DNA of 64,000 nucleotides from the NCBI GenBank assembly GCA_913020495.1, contig CAJWBJ010000001.1, positions 36,910 through 100,909 on the forward strand, in the 5' to 3' direction. A model generated the notes under the pieces. That model was not told the origin of the DNA and did no database searches. It saw only the letters and a list, made by a program, of their open reading frames with translations. Positions 1 through 9,624 of this stretch are shown piece after piece; within the stretch, counting starts at the first letter, position 1, and every line of letters starts with the position of its first letter. A program made the translations under genes and the position numbers. The stretch comes from an uncultured Oleiphilus sp. (GTDB taxonomy: Bacteria > Pseudomonadota > Gammaproteobacteria > Pseudomonadales > Oleiphilaceae).

Positions 1-17
1 ATTAGTTACCTCCCCGC

Positions 18-1082
18 TCACTTTGAGTTACCTAGATTGAATTCACTTTCAATGCTATTTCCGACAGTACTATCAATATACCTGTCCATGATTCGGTTAA
101 TTTTATTCGCATAGTTCGGATCGGTGGCATAACCAGAGTCCTGCAAAGCCATAGCAAACTCTTTAGGGTCATCAAGGTGCTCTAGTGCTGATTGATAACG
201 CTCATTACTCTTCAAGAATTTCGCATAGTCTTTAAAGCTATCTCCGTATGAATCATAGGAGCGAAAATTAGCCTGCTCTTTCATTGCCAAACCACCACGG
301 TATTCCGTCGTGGTAATTTCAGCTGACTCACCCTCCCAACCCTGCTGTGCTTTAATACCAAATAAATTAAAACTTGGCGAACCATCCTTTTTCAAAATTT
401 GATGCTTACCCCAGCCAGTCTCTAACGCAGATTGCGCCAACATGACTTGAGCATCAATGCCTGTTTCCTGCTCTACATTTTTGGCATAAGGGTAAAGGGA
501 TTGAATAAATTTGTCCGGGCTTGAGAAATCAATTTCATGCGCTAGCTCAATTGCTTTCTCATTACCTTCACCGGATATATTTCTTAAACTATTTTCAACT
601 TTCACAACGGTTTGCTGAATACTATCTGCGTTCAAACGAGGGGAAAATGAACGACGAGAGTAGTCATCTAAGCTGAACGATTGATTCAAGTTAAAAGACT
701 TTGGTTCACGGTCTGCATCGGCGCCTAAGACACCTTTAGATAGTTGACGCTTAATCACCTCAGCTAAGCCAATACCTTTATCATTAGATAAACTTACGGC
801 TAATTGACTGTCGAACATTTGCTGATAAGAGTCACTTTCTGAACTCTGTAATAAATTACCTTCTGAAAAACCTTTGTTCGCATCACGCATGCTTTTAATC
901 ATCATAGACACAAAGACTGATTCGAATTGCTTCGCTACCGCATCTAGTGCACCTTCTTTATCCGATTTAGCCTGATGTTTAATAGACTGGAGACCACTCA
1001 AGTTGTTGTAGTCAGATAATTTCGACGAATTATCGAATCCAGACCCTTGACCAAGTGATGAGAGGTTATTTGAGTTCATCAT
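18..1082 (-). CDS. flgJ: Flagellar rod-assembly protein / peptidoglycan hydrolase FlgJ
   Basis: N-terminal rod-capping motif (AVAKQFESVFVSMMIKSMRDAN) plus C-terminal glucosaminidase domain (AQSALETGWGKHQI); last gene of the flg cluster. Confidence 0.95.
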   Translation of the reverse strand: MMNSNNLSSLGQGSGFDNSSKLSDYNNLSGLQSIKHQAKSDKEGALDAVAKQFESVFVSMMIKSMRDANKGFSEGNLLQSSESDSYQQMFDSQLAVSLSNDKGIGLAEVIKRQLSKGVLGADADREPKSFNLNQSFSLDDYSRRSFSPRLNADSIQQTVVKVENSLRNISGEGNEKAIELAHEIDFSSPDKFIQSLYPYAKNVEQETGIDAQVMLAQSALETGWGKHQILKKDGSPSFNLFGIKAQQGWEGESAEITTTEYRGGLAMKEQANFRSYDSYGDSFKDYAKFLKSNERYQSALEHLDDPKEFAMALQDSGYATDPNYANKINRIMDRYIDSTVGNSIESEFNLGNSK

Positions 1083-1088
1083 TTCCTC

Positions 1089-2225
1089 CTATATCACGAT
1101 CAAGTCGGCTTTGAGTGCGCCAGCTTGTTTCAAGGCTTCAAGAATCGCCATAATATCGCCTGGCGCAGCCCCCACTTGATTTACTGCCTGAACTATCTGG
1201 CTAAGTGTCGCAGCAGGGCCAAACTGAAACATACGACCAGGCTCTTGATTCACACTAATATCAGAACGAGGTACAACAACGGTTTCACCATCCCCCAAAG
1301 GATTTGGCTGGCTCACTGTGGGAGTCTCGGTAATCGTGACTGACAAGCTACCGTGTGTTACAGCTGCTGGAAGCACTTTAACATTTCGCCCCACAACGAT
1401 CGTGCCTGTACGCGAGTTAATAACGACCCTTGCCGCTTCTTCTCCCGTTTCAACATTCAAGTTTTCTAACATAGAAAGAAAACTCACCCGCTGTGATGCA
1501 TCGCGTGGTGCTTTTACGGTAATAGATGAGGCATCCTGCGCAAAAGCCGTACTTGGACCCAGTAAGTCATTGATCCGGGAAGTAACATTCATGGCTGTTG
1601 TAAAGTCTGCGCGATGGAGATCAAACGTTAAAGTATCACCTCTGTGAAAAGGGGACGGTATTGATAATTCAACCGTTGCACCATTAGGAATACGGCCAAC
1701 ACTCGGCACATTAACTTTGATCGAAGAACCATCAGCACCTTCTGCACCAAAACCACCAACAATTAAGCTTCCCTGTGCCATTGCATAAACACGACCATCA
1801 GCCCCCTTAAGTGGCGTCATGATTAGACTCCCGCCCCTCAAGCTTTTTGAATCACCTAACGAAGAAGCTGTTATGTCAATTTTCTGCCCTGGTTTTGCAA
1901 AGGGAGGCAGCTCTGCATGAATAGAAACCGCCGCTACGTTTTTCGCCTTTGGGTCAACACCATTAGGAATAGTAATACCGAATTTTGTCATTAAGTTTCT
2001 GAATGTTTGACTAGTAAAGGGTGTGTTATCACCTGTACCATCCAGACCAACAACCAAACCATAACCAACTAGTTGGTTAGAACGCACACCCTGGACATTC
2101 GCAATGTCTTTCAATCGGTCAGCACTGAGATCAAAACTTATTAGGAAAAATGCTAAGACCATCAAGCCAGACTGTTTTGAAAACAATGATATAGGCAGTT
2201 TGTTTTGTCTCACATGAACCACCAC
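1089..2225 (-). CDS. flgI: Flagellar P-ring protein FlgI
   Basis: [31 protein letters not shown] signature; exact start uncertain. Confidence 0.96.
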   Translation of the reverse strand: MVVHVRQNKLPISLFSKQSGLMVLAFFLISFDLSADRLKDIANVQGVRSNQLVGYGLVVGLDGTGDNTPFTSQTFRNLMTKFGITIPNGVDPKAKNVAAVSIHAELPPFAKPGQKIDITASSLGDSKSLRGGSLIMTPLKGADGRVYAMAQGSLIVGGFGAEGADGSSIKVNVPSVGRIPNGATVELSIPSPFHRGDTLTFDLHRADFTTAMNVTSRINDLLGPSTAFAQDASSITVKAPRDASQRVSFLSMLENLNVETGEEAARVVINSRTGTIVVGRNVKVLPAAVTHGSLSVTITETPTVSQPNPLGDGETVVVPRSDISVNQEPGRMFQFGPAATLSQIVQAVNQVGAAPGDIMAILEALKQAGALKADLIVI

Positions 2226-2914
2226 TCACTGTTAAAGAAGCGCGACAACCAGCCTTGTCGATTCACTTCATCAAATTCACCGGTTCCACCATAAGCAATA
2301 CGGGCATCTGCAATTTTTGAAGAAGGAATCGTATTATCTGTGCCAATATCTTGTGGACGAACCAGTCCGGTTACCCGCACATATTCATCACCTTGATTTA
2401 AACGCAACCATTTCTCACCCTGAATTCGCAAGACACCGTTCGGCAGGACTTCTGATACGGTGACAGAGATACTGCCACGCAAACTATTACTCTGATCACT
2501 GGATGCTTTACCATCAAATGCACGTTCGAAGCTGGGGTCAGTCAATAAACTAAGACCTTTTTTACTAATCAGGTTGCCTAAAATAGTGGCTTCATTAAAA
2601 GCAATTTCGTCATCTTTATCGTAACTTGTGTCTGCTTTTTTGGAGGAGCTGGTATTCTCCTCAAGCGTCACCGTCAAAATATCACCAACATTTATCGCGA
2701 CCTGATCACCATAAAAACTGAAGTTTCTTGATGTTTGATAGATAGAACCCGTCACCATACCGCCCATTTTAAGAGACTCTGCAGGTATAGGCGCAAAATT
2801 TGGATCATTAGGTATTGGTCGGTCTCGCGTAATCGTGCTACACGCCTGTAGGACTAACATCATGGCAAGTGCAGAGCCAAAAAATATAATTTTTTTGCAT
2901 AATCTATTTGTCAT
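2210..2914 (-). CDS. flgH: Flagellar L-ring lipoprotein FlgH
   Basis: Lipobox (MLVLQACST), [18 protein letters not shown] motif; the ORF is open to 3016 but MTNRLCKK... at 2914 is the probable start because it gives a signal peptide. Confidence 0.94.
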   Translation of the reverse strand: MTNRLCKKIIFFGSALAMMLVLQACSTITRDRPIPNDPNFAPIPAESLKMGGMVTGSIYQTSRNFSFYGDQVAINVGDILTVTLEENTSSSKKADTSYDKDDEIAFNEATILGNLISKKGLSLLTDPSFERAFDGKASSDQSNSLRGSISVTVSEVLPNGVLRIQGEKWLRLNQGDEYVRVTGLVRPQDIGTDNTIPSSKIADARIAYGGTGEFDEVNRQGWLSRFFNSEWWFM

Positions 2915-2966
2915 AAGTCCTCCTGTTATTGCTAATAATTTGCTCTTAATATGTATACGTAGAGTC

Positions 2967-3752
2967 TTATAAATTCTGCGTAATGTACTGCAGCATTTGA
3001 TCTGCTGTAGAAACAACTTTTGAATTCATTTCATAAGCACGCTGCGTGGTAATCATGCTGACAAGCTCTTCAACCACTTCAACATTCGATAACTCAAGCA
3101 TGCCTTGCTTAATTTCACCAAACCCACTCAAGCCTGGGGTACCTGATTGCGGGTTACCACTGGCTTCAGTTTCTCTGAATAAATTATTACCAATCGCTTT
3201 TAAGCCTTGGGGGTTGATAAAATCTACGGTATTTATTTGGCCCACCTGCTGAGCGGTTGTTTCTCCGTTAATCGTGGCGCTCACAATGCCGTCTTCACCA
3301 ATAGTAATATTTGCAGTATTGTCCGGGACAGTAATTGAAGGTTCTAGGCGATTCCCCGTATTGGTCACTATTTCGCCATCAGAGTTAACTTGAAATTGCC
3401 CGTCACGCGTATATGAGGTACTGCCATCGGGTAAGAGAATCTGGAAAAATCCGCGCCCACTAACCGCAAGATCCAATGCCTGCTCAGTCACTTCCATCGA
3501 ACCCTGAGTGAATTGTTTTGTCGTGCCTTCAACGCGCACCCCTGTGCCAAGCTGTAGACCTGATGGGAGTTGAGAGTCTTGAGAGTTTAAACCGCCAGGC
3601 TCCCGCTTTACTTGATACATCAAATCCTGAAAAACGGCACTGTCTTTCTTAAAGCCAACGGTACTGACATTGGCCAAATTATTTGAAATAGTTGTTAACG
3701 CTGTATCCTGTGCGCTAAGCCCTGTTTTACTGATGTATAAAGCTGGATGCAT
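2967..3752 (-). CDS. flgG: Flagellar distal rod protein FlgG
   Basis: [36 protein letters not shown] and C-terminal [14 protein letters not shown]. Confidence 0.96.
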   Translation of the reverse strand: MHPALYISKTGLSAQDTALTTISNNLANVSTVGFKKDSAVFQDLMYQVKREPGGLNSQDSQLPSGLQLGTGVRVEGTTKQFTQGSMEVTEQALDLAVSGRGFFQILLPDGSTSYTRDGQFQVNSDGEIVTNTGNRLEPSITVPDNTANITIGEDGIVSATINGETTAQQVGQINTVDFINPQGLKAIGNNLFRETEASGNPQSGTPGLSGFGEIKQGMLELSNVEVVEELVSMITTQRAYEMNSKVVSTADQMLQYITQNL

Positions 3753-3830
3753 TGGTTTTCTCCAAACTGAAATTCGAACAACGATTCAATTCGACCCGAT
3801 ACTATCCTGATAATTCAGAGAAGTGATGCC

Positions 3831-3861
3831 AAAAAAAGCAGCAATGAAATGCCGCTTTTTT
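3831..3861 (-). terminator. Rho-independent terminator-like hairpin between flgF and flgG
   Basis: Minus strand AAAAAAGCGGCATTTCATTGCTGCTTTTTTT: 12-bp stem followed by a T tract, about 20 nt after the flgF stop. Confidence 0.6.
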
Positions 3862-3879
3862 GACAGATTTCAGATCTTA

Positions 3880-4617
3880 TTAAGAGAACTGCAACAAACG
3901 TGCCGCTGATTCACTATTTTGATCAGCTTGGCCCATTAATTTAACCTGAAGCTCGTATTGACGAGATAAAGAAAGGATATCGGTAAGGGAGGATACTGCA
4001 TTAACATTAGAGCCTTCTAAAAAACCTTGCTCCACACGTACGTTTGCATCAAAGTCTGGTTCAGCAATACCATCTTTTAAATGGATCAAGCCATCTTCAC
4101 GTTTTTCAATTTCATTAGAATCAGGGTTAACCAAGCGAATACGATCTATTTGCGCCAAACCCTCACCACCAAGCGGTATAACAGATATAGTCCCATCAGC
4201 ACCCACCTCAACAGTGGCCGCTGGCGGTATTACTAGCGGCCCGCCATTCCCAAGCACAGGTAAACCAGCGCCGGTTCTTAACTGACCATTCACATCAATG
4301 CTTAAATTTCCTGCACGAGTATAAGCCTCTGAACCATCTGCAGTCTGCACCGCAATCCATCCTTCACCTTTTAAAGCTACATCTAATGAATTACCGGTTT
4401 GAATTAACGGCCCTTGCTGAAAGTTGGTACCTGGGCGCTCGCTTAATGCATAAGCTCGCGTCGGTAAACCGTCACCATAGACAGGCATACTACGCGCTTG
4501 AGCAAAATCTTCTTTAAAACCCGTGGTATTTATATTTGCAAGATTATTCGCATGCGCTGCCTGCGACAACATATTCTGCTTAGCGCCACTCATGGCGATA
4601 TAAAGTGCCTTATCCAT
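3880..4617 (-). CDS. flgF: Flagellar proximal rod protein FlgF
   Basis: MDKALYIAMSGAKQNMLSQAAHANNLANINTTGFKEDF; position in cluster. Confidence 0.95.
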   Translation of the reverse strand: MDKALYIAMSGAKQNMLSQAAHANNLANINTTGFKEDFAQARSMPVYGDGLPTRAYALSERPGTNFQQGPLIQTGNSLDVALKGEGWIAVQTADGSEAYTRAGNLSIDVNGQLRTGAGLPVLGNGGPLVIPPAATVEVGADGTISVIPLGGEGLAQIDRIRLVNPDSNEIEKREDGLIHLKDGIAEPDFDANVRVEQGFLEGSNVNAVSSLTDILSLSRQYELQVKLMGQADQNSESAARLLQFS

Positions 4618-4630
4618 ACTACAACCTTTT

Positions 4631-4678
4631 ATGTAGGTCGGGTTTTACCCAAAGCACAAACCTTTAGTAACCCGACAT
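4631..4678. repeat. REP-like palindromic element between flgE and flgF
   Basis: Inverted arms GTCGGGTT / AACCCGAC flanking a short spacer (atgtaGGTCGGGTTttaccc...tttagtAACCCGACatta). Confidence 0.5.
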
Positions 4679-4738
4679 TATTTCAGATAACAAACTACAA
4701 GCAGAAAACACGCCAAAACTACAAAACTAAACTTAAGA

Positions 4739-6688
4739 CTAGATATTTAATATCGTTTGCTGGATCGTATCAGCTGTTTCTATCGTTTTTGAGTTAGCCT
4801 GATAGTTTCGCTGTGCAACAATCAAGTTAACCAATTCATTAGATAAATCGACATTCGATTGCTCCACCGCGGAAGAGGTCAACACCCCCAAGGAAGCAGT
4901 TCCCGGAGCACCTACAATCGGGTCACCCGAGGCAAAGGTTTGCACCCAGGTACTAGAACCATCAGGCGATAAACCTTCCACGTCATTAAAGTTCGCCAAA
5001 GCCACCTGCCCTAGAACCAATGACTCACCATTAGAAAAACGCGATAAAATTACACCCGACGGATCTACATCCAAGCCAACCAATCGACCAGTTGTAAAAC
5101 CATTTTGACTTAAATCATTCACTGCAAAAGGACTACCATACTGAGTCAAAGAAGTGACATCTATCTCGAAGTTTGAATTTGGATTGGCAGGGTCTATTGG
5201 CAACACACCACCATCAACAACATTCTGTGGCCGATATGCGCCATTAGGATTTCCGGCATCATCTATCGGATCCCAGTTTGAGATCAAAACTTTATCCGTC
5301 AAAGCTGTGTTAGTCGTACCATCCGGGTTAAAAACCAAATTATATGTCGCTCTGGATGGCGCCGTTCCAATCAGAGGATCCCCCACATCCTGATTATCAA
5401 TCAACACATGCATTTGCCAGGTATTTGGTTGTGAAGCTGAAGTTTGCTGCTTTACAAAATACTTAGTCAGAACATGCGAATTACCCAAACTATCATAAAT
5501 AGTTGTTGAAGTTGCATGGTTATACGTTCCTGGATCAGAAGGCAAAAACTGGTTATTAATAAAAGGCGCGCCCGTAAAACCGGCAATAATTGGCGTTGTA
5601 GCGCTCGCATTAGCCAATGAAACACCGTCATCCATAACAATATTAATAGCACCACCTACAGCAGCCTGCGTTTGACCTGCATTAAGTGTCAAAGAAACTG
5701 GAACAACATCAGAACCTTCAACATCAAAGGCATCCGCTGCACCACCGGCAAAACCAAATACCAGATCAGCACCTTGGTCCTGAATAATTCGTAAATCACC
5801 CGTAGCTGGGACTATAACCGCCGTCACCCCAACTAATGATGAGGCATTAATCTTCGTACCCAAATCTGCTAACTGCTGAGTCACAGTCGTACCTGAAGGC
5901 TGGAAATTAATACCATTCAAGGTAATATTCATGGTTCCAGATGCATTCGAAAAACTACCAGCCAAAATTGATGCTGTGGTACTCGCAGAGGCATCAATTC
6001 CATCCAACACACTAAACTGTGAAGCAATGGCCCCTGCACTTGAACCAGCTGCCGTCACCACCTGCGAAGTACTACCGTCCGCAAAGGTCACATCAACTGT
6101 CTGTGTAAGATAGCCATTTCCCGTACCCGCTTGAACCACACCAATACTTACACCATCCGAGTCCACGGTTGAGCCACTCTGAGTCAATGTCTCTTCAGAG
6201 GAATCTAAATTCAACACTGCCTCAACATTGGTTGTTCGAGCAGGCGGTAAATCACTCGCCTCAACTACCAAATCCCCCAAAACACCTGACACAGTTCCGG
6301 TAGAATCAGCCTGAAAACCCTGAACCCTCATCCCGGTATTGTTAACCATGAAGCCATCTTTATCGACACCAAACTGACCTGCTCTTGAGTATTTCGCCTC
6401 TCCTTGATCACTCAAGACAAACATACCGTTCCCTGTGATGGCCAAATCTAAACTATTATCCGTAAAGCTCACATTTCCCTGACTAAAAAGTTGCCGTATA
6501 TTTTGAACAGAGACCCCGTCACCTGTACTGGTAGCACCGCCACCAAAAAAACTATTGGCATACACATCACCAAACTCTGCACGAGAGAGTTTAAACCCTA
6601 CCGTGCTCGCATTAGCGATATTGTTACCGGTGACTTCCAACTCTGTAGCGGATGCTCTCAACCCACTTAGTGCGACGTTAAATGTCAT
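4739..6688 (-). CDS. flgE: Flagellar hook protein FlgE
   Basis: MTFNVALSGLRASATELEVTGNNIANASTVGFKLSRAEF and C-terminal VNLIVAQRNYQANSKTIETAD. Confidence 0.95.
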   Translation of the reverse strand: MTFNVALSGLRASATELEVTGNNIANASTVGFKLSRAEFGDVYANSFFGGGATSTGDGVSVQNIRQLFSQGNVSFTDNSLDLAITGNGMFVLSDQGEAKYSRAGQFGVDKDGFMVNNTGMRVQGFQADSTGTVSGVLGDLVVEASDLPPARTTNVEAVLNLDSSEETLTQSGSTVDSDGVSIGVVQAGTGNGYLTQTVDVTFADGSTSQVVTAAGSSAGAIASQFSVLDGIDASASTTASILAGSFSNASGTMNITLNGINFQPSGTTVTQQLADLGTKINASSLVGVTAVIVPATGDLRIIQDQGADLVFGFAGGAADAFDVEGSDVVPVSLTLNAGQTQAAVGGAINIVMDDGVSLANASATTPIIAGFTGAPFINNQFLPSDPGTYNHATSTTIYDSLGNSHVLTKYFVKQQTSASQPNTWQMHVLIDNQDVGDPLIGTAPSRATYNLVFNPDGTTNTALTDKVLISNWDPIDDAGNPNGAYRPQNVVDGGVLPIDPANPNSNFEIDVTSLTQYGSPFAVNDLSQNGFTTGRLVGLDVDPSGVILSRFSNGESLVLGQVALANFNDVEGLSPDGSSTWVQTFASGDPIVGAPGTASLGVLTSSAVEQSNVDLSNELVNLIVAQRNYQANSKTIETADTIQQTILNI

Positions 6689-6776
6689 GCGACACCTCTA
6701 CTGAATAATTATTTAATTTCACTGAATTATTGCTTATTTATTTCTCTGACTACTTATTCATTTCACTAAATAGCAG

Positions 6777-7457
6777 CTAGTTAATCTCACGTACATTCTC
6801 CAAGGGAATAGACCCCATGCCGGACAAATTAAGCGTAATACCGCCACTCTGCCCAATTGAAACACTATTTACGTTAGCCGAAAGCAAAGTATTTATTTGC
6901 TTAATATCGCCACCCTGATTTGCCTCAACCTTAAATGTATACTGGTCATAAGGCATATATTCACCTTCACTATTCGTACCATCCCAAACAAACGGCACAG
7001 AACCGGCAACCTGTTGCCCCATATTGAAAGTATTTACCAATTCACCCGAGCCGTTATAGATACTCACCTTTAATGCCCCGGTACTTTCTGGAAGCTCAAC
7101 AACTCCACTAATTGCGCCATCTGCCCCAAGAGGCGACTCGGTACCCGGCACCAACACTGTCCTACCAACCATAGCCGAGGCCTGTAGAGCTTGCGTCGAC
7201 TGATATTGCGTTGCAAAACTTTCAACCGTTCCAGACAACTTCTGCATCTCTTCTAACGAAGAAAACTCGGCTAACTGGGAGATAAACTCACCATTATCCT
7301 GCGGCTCTAACGGGTTTTGGTTTTCCATTTGCGCAATCATTAACTCCATGAATTGGTTTTTACCTAACTCGTTATCACCAGATGTTTTTGTCTTTGGCTC
7401 ATAACGATAATCACCTAAAACATCACTTGCGGAATTGGTTGTACTAATATCTGTCAT
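6777..7457 (-). CDS. flgD: Flagellar hook cap / assembly protein FlgD
   Basis: LGKNQFMELMIAQMENQNPLEPQDNGEFISQLAEFSSLEEM. Confidence 0.95.
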   Translation of the reverse strand: MTDISTTNSASDVLGDYRYEPKTKTSGDNELGKNQFMELMIAQMENQNPLEPQDNGEFISQLAEFSSLEEMQKLSGTVESFATQYQSTQALQASAMVGRTVLVPGTESPLGADGAISGVVELPESTGALKVSIYNGSGELVNTFNMGQQVAGSVPFVWDGTNSEGEYMPYDQYTFKVEANQGGDIKQINTLLSANVNSVSIGQSGGITLNLSGMGSIPLENVREIN

Positions 7458-7471
7458 AATTTACTCCGCTC

Positions 7472-7912
7472 TTATTGGCCCAAGGTTAATAATCGCTGCA
7501 TCATGGTTTTAGCTGAATCCATGATACTGACATTCGTTTGAAAGCTTCTGGAGGCTGACAACATATCTGCCATCTCCTCAACCACATTTACATTCGGATA
7601 CATCACATAACCCTGCTCGTTTGCCATCGGGTGATCAGGCTGGAAGCGCATATCTAAAGGTGCATCACTCTCCACAATCCCTTGCACCTGCACCCCTTGA
7701 GAAGCAGACAACTCGCCCGCTTGGCCACCCAAAGCCTGTGACATGACATCTTGCTGTATAGCTGAAAAAATAGGCTTTCGTGCTCGATAAACATCGCCCT
7801 CGCTACTGCTTGCACTATCCGCATTAGCAATATTACTAGCCGTGGTGTTCAGTCGAAGCGACTGTGCTGCCATGCCTGTACCGGCAATATCAAATATATT
7901 CGTTAATGACAT
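7472..7912 (-). CDS. flgC: Flagellar rod protein FlgC
   Basis: FDIAGTGMAAQSLRLNTTASNIANADS and MADMLSASRSFQTNVSIMDSAK. Confidence 0.96.
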   Translation of the reverse strand: MSLTNIFDIAGTGMAAQSLRLNTTASNIANADSASSSEGDVYRARKPIFSAIQQDVMSQALGGQAGELSASQGVQVQGIVESDAPLDMRFQPDHPMANEQGYVMYPNVNVVEEMADMLSASRSFQTNVSIMDSAKTMMQRLLTLGQ

Positions 7913-7914
7913 TG

Positions 7915-8334
7915 TTACTCACCTCTAATGGCATTATTTAAAGACTTGAACTTTCCATTCAAAAACTGAAAACTAGCCTGATACTGCATTGTGTTTTTGG
8001 TAAATTCAGCAACCTCTTCCTGTGTATCGACGGTATTACCATCAACAGAAGGCTGACTAGGCACGCGATACAACAACTCATCCGGTCCACTTCCACTCAC
8101 GCCACTATTTCCGCCATGAGGCAAATGTTTACCGTTTGTGGTCGCCATTGCTAATTGCTCTCCTTGCTGGCCTGCCTGCACGCCACCAAGAACAGCTTTG
8201 AAATCTATATCGCGCGCTTTAAAACCCGGAGTGTCTGCATTTGCTAAATTATTTGCCAACACTTCCGCTCTCTGAACCCTTACTTCAAGGGCTTTCTGAT
8301 GTATACCAAGCGCGCTTTCAAATGAAATTGCCAT
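7915..8334 (-). CDS. flgB: Flagellar rod protein FlgB
   Basis: LEVRVQRAEVLANNLANADTPGFKARDIDFKAVL. Confidence 0.96.
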   Translation of the reverse strand: MAISFESALGIHQKALEVRVQRAEVLANNLANADTPGFKARDIDFKAVLGGVQAGQQGEQLAMATTNGKHLPHGGNSGVSGSGPDELLYRVPSQPSVDGNTVDTQEEVAEFTKNTMQYQASFQFLNGKFKSLNNAIRGE

Positions 8335-8359
8335 TTTATCTCCTGTTTATTTCGATATA

Positions 8360-8376
8360 CTGGCACTAAGTTTGCG
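8360..8376 (+). promoter_or_regulatory. Sigma54-type (-24/-12) promoter sequence, plus strand
   Basis: CTGGCACTAAGTTTGCG against consensus YTGGCACGRNNNTTGCW; GG-N10-GC spacing exact; points away from flgB with no plus-strand CDS until 9625. Confidence 0.45.
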
Positions 8377-8469
8377 TTTTAAAATCGATCAAACTGCTTT
8401 AGCGTCAAACAACATTCGAAACAAATATAGCCAGCCAATTCAGCTATATTTTTTATTTAAATATCTATT

Positions 8470-8486
8470 AGCAATTGCAGTGCCAA
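8470..8486 (-). promoter_or_regulatory. Sigma54-type (-24/-12) promoter upstream of flgB
   Basis: Minus strand TTGGCACTGCAATTGCT against YTGGCACGRNNNTTGCW; GG-N10-GC spacing exact; oriented towards flgB. Confidence 0.7.
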
Positions 8487-8753
8487 AAGTAATTTATATT
8501 TAATATCAACAACTTAAAAAAAATAGAATAAATTGATAACGGCAATGTATTTCCTAGCGGAAGACTGATAAATAATTTGTCTTATTGCTGGCAGGTATAG
8601 TCACCTCAGAGTGAAGCAACTATTTGATATTTTAAAGAAGGTGTATTTCAGTTATAGGGATGAGTTTGTTAGGTTTATATTAGATCAGGTCTATAGTGGT
8701 CAGGCTTCAACCCGACAAAATTTACGGATTCACTCTTAAACTTAGATTCAGTA

Positions 8754-8793
8754 ATACTGATTACACATAAATTATGTACTATTTAATCAGTAT
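8754..8793. repeat. Nested inverted repeat in intergenic region
   Basis: ATACTGATTA ... TAATCAGTAT (10-bp perfect arms) enclosing ACATAA-A-TTATGT. Confidence 0.5.
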
Positions 8794-8853
8794 CGCGTCG
8801 AAATAGATTAAAGCCTACAGAAAGTAACCATCTGAATTACTTAGTATCTATAT

Positions 8854-9417
8854 CTAATTCCATTCATGAAAGAAATTAGAGGTTTTTAGCTCGGGAAGCG
8901 GTTTTAATTCTCCTTTAGGCGTCCCTACATAAAGAAAACCAACCAAGGTCTCATGTGACTGAACACCTAAGCCCTGCTTCACAACCGAATGCTTTGCCAT
9001 AGGCCCAGTTCGCCACATACCACCAAACCCTTCCGATTGAAGCGCCAGCAACATATATCCCATACCAACACCACATGAAACTATTTGTTCTTCAACAGGT
9101 ACTTTTTTATGCACTTGATTTTCGGCAATACCGATTATTAACATTGGCGCCCTTAAAGGCATTGCTCGATACTTTTCACGCTGAGCCTCCGTTAAATCTG
9201 TAGAGTCTGATATCGCAGCGTCACAGAATAATTCACCTAATCGGCCTCTGGCATCGCCTTGAACAATCAAGTACCTCCATGGACGTAATAGCATATGATC
9301 CGGTGCCCGAAGCCCTGCCTGAAACACTTTATCTAAAATATCAGATGACGGAGCAGGAGATTCCAACCTAGGGCAAGAAACCCGCTTGCACATTAATTCT
9401 ATTACTTCAGAGCTCAT
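8854..9417 (-). CDS. Nitroreductase family protein (YdjA-like)
   Basis: FQAGLRAPDHMLLRPWRYLIVQGDAR; GVGMGYMLLALQSEGFGGMWRTG. Confidence 0.88.
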   Translation of the reverse strand: MSSEVIELMCKRVSCPRLESPAPSSDILDKVFQAGLRAPDHMLLRPWRYLIVQGDARGRLGELFCDAAISDSTDLTEAQREKYRAMPLRAPMLIIGIAENQVHKKVPVEEQIVSCGVGMGYMLLALQSEGFGGMWRTGPMAKHSVVKQGLGVQSHETLVGFLYVGTPKGELKPLPELKTSNFFHEWN

Positions 9418-9624
9418 TCCATAATCCTTTTAATTAGAGTAATCCACCTAAAATTTGTCTACGCTTATAGGAACTGATAATCTGACGCGCTTAGTTTCCA
9501 AATCAGTCATTGTTTCAGCCTTTTACACAAAGCGCTTTAACCATAATAGATAAACATAAAATGACTGGCCTTCATCTTTTAGGGTTTAGATGTGCCTATT
9601 AAAGCACACTAAAAAATGTAGTAT

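Noticed and set aside
1318-1647. 109-aa plus-strand ORF antisense to flgI
   Set aside because: Entirely within the strongly supported flgI gene; no recognisable motif.
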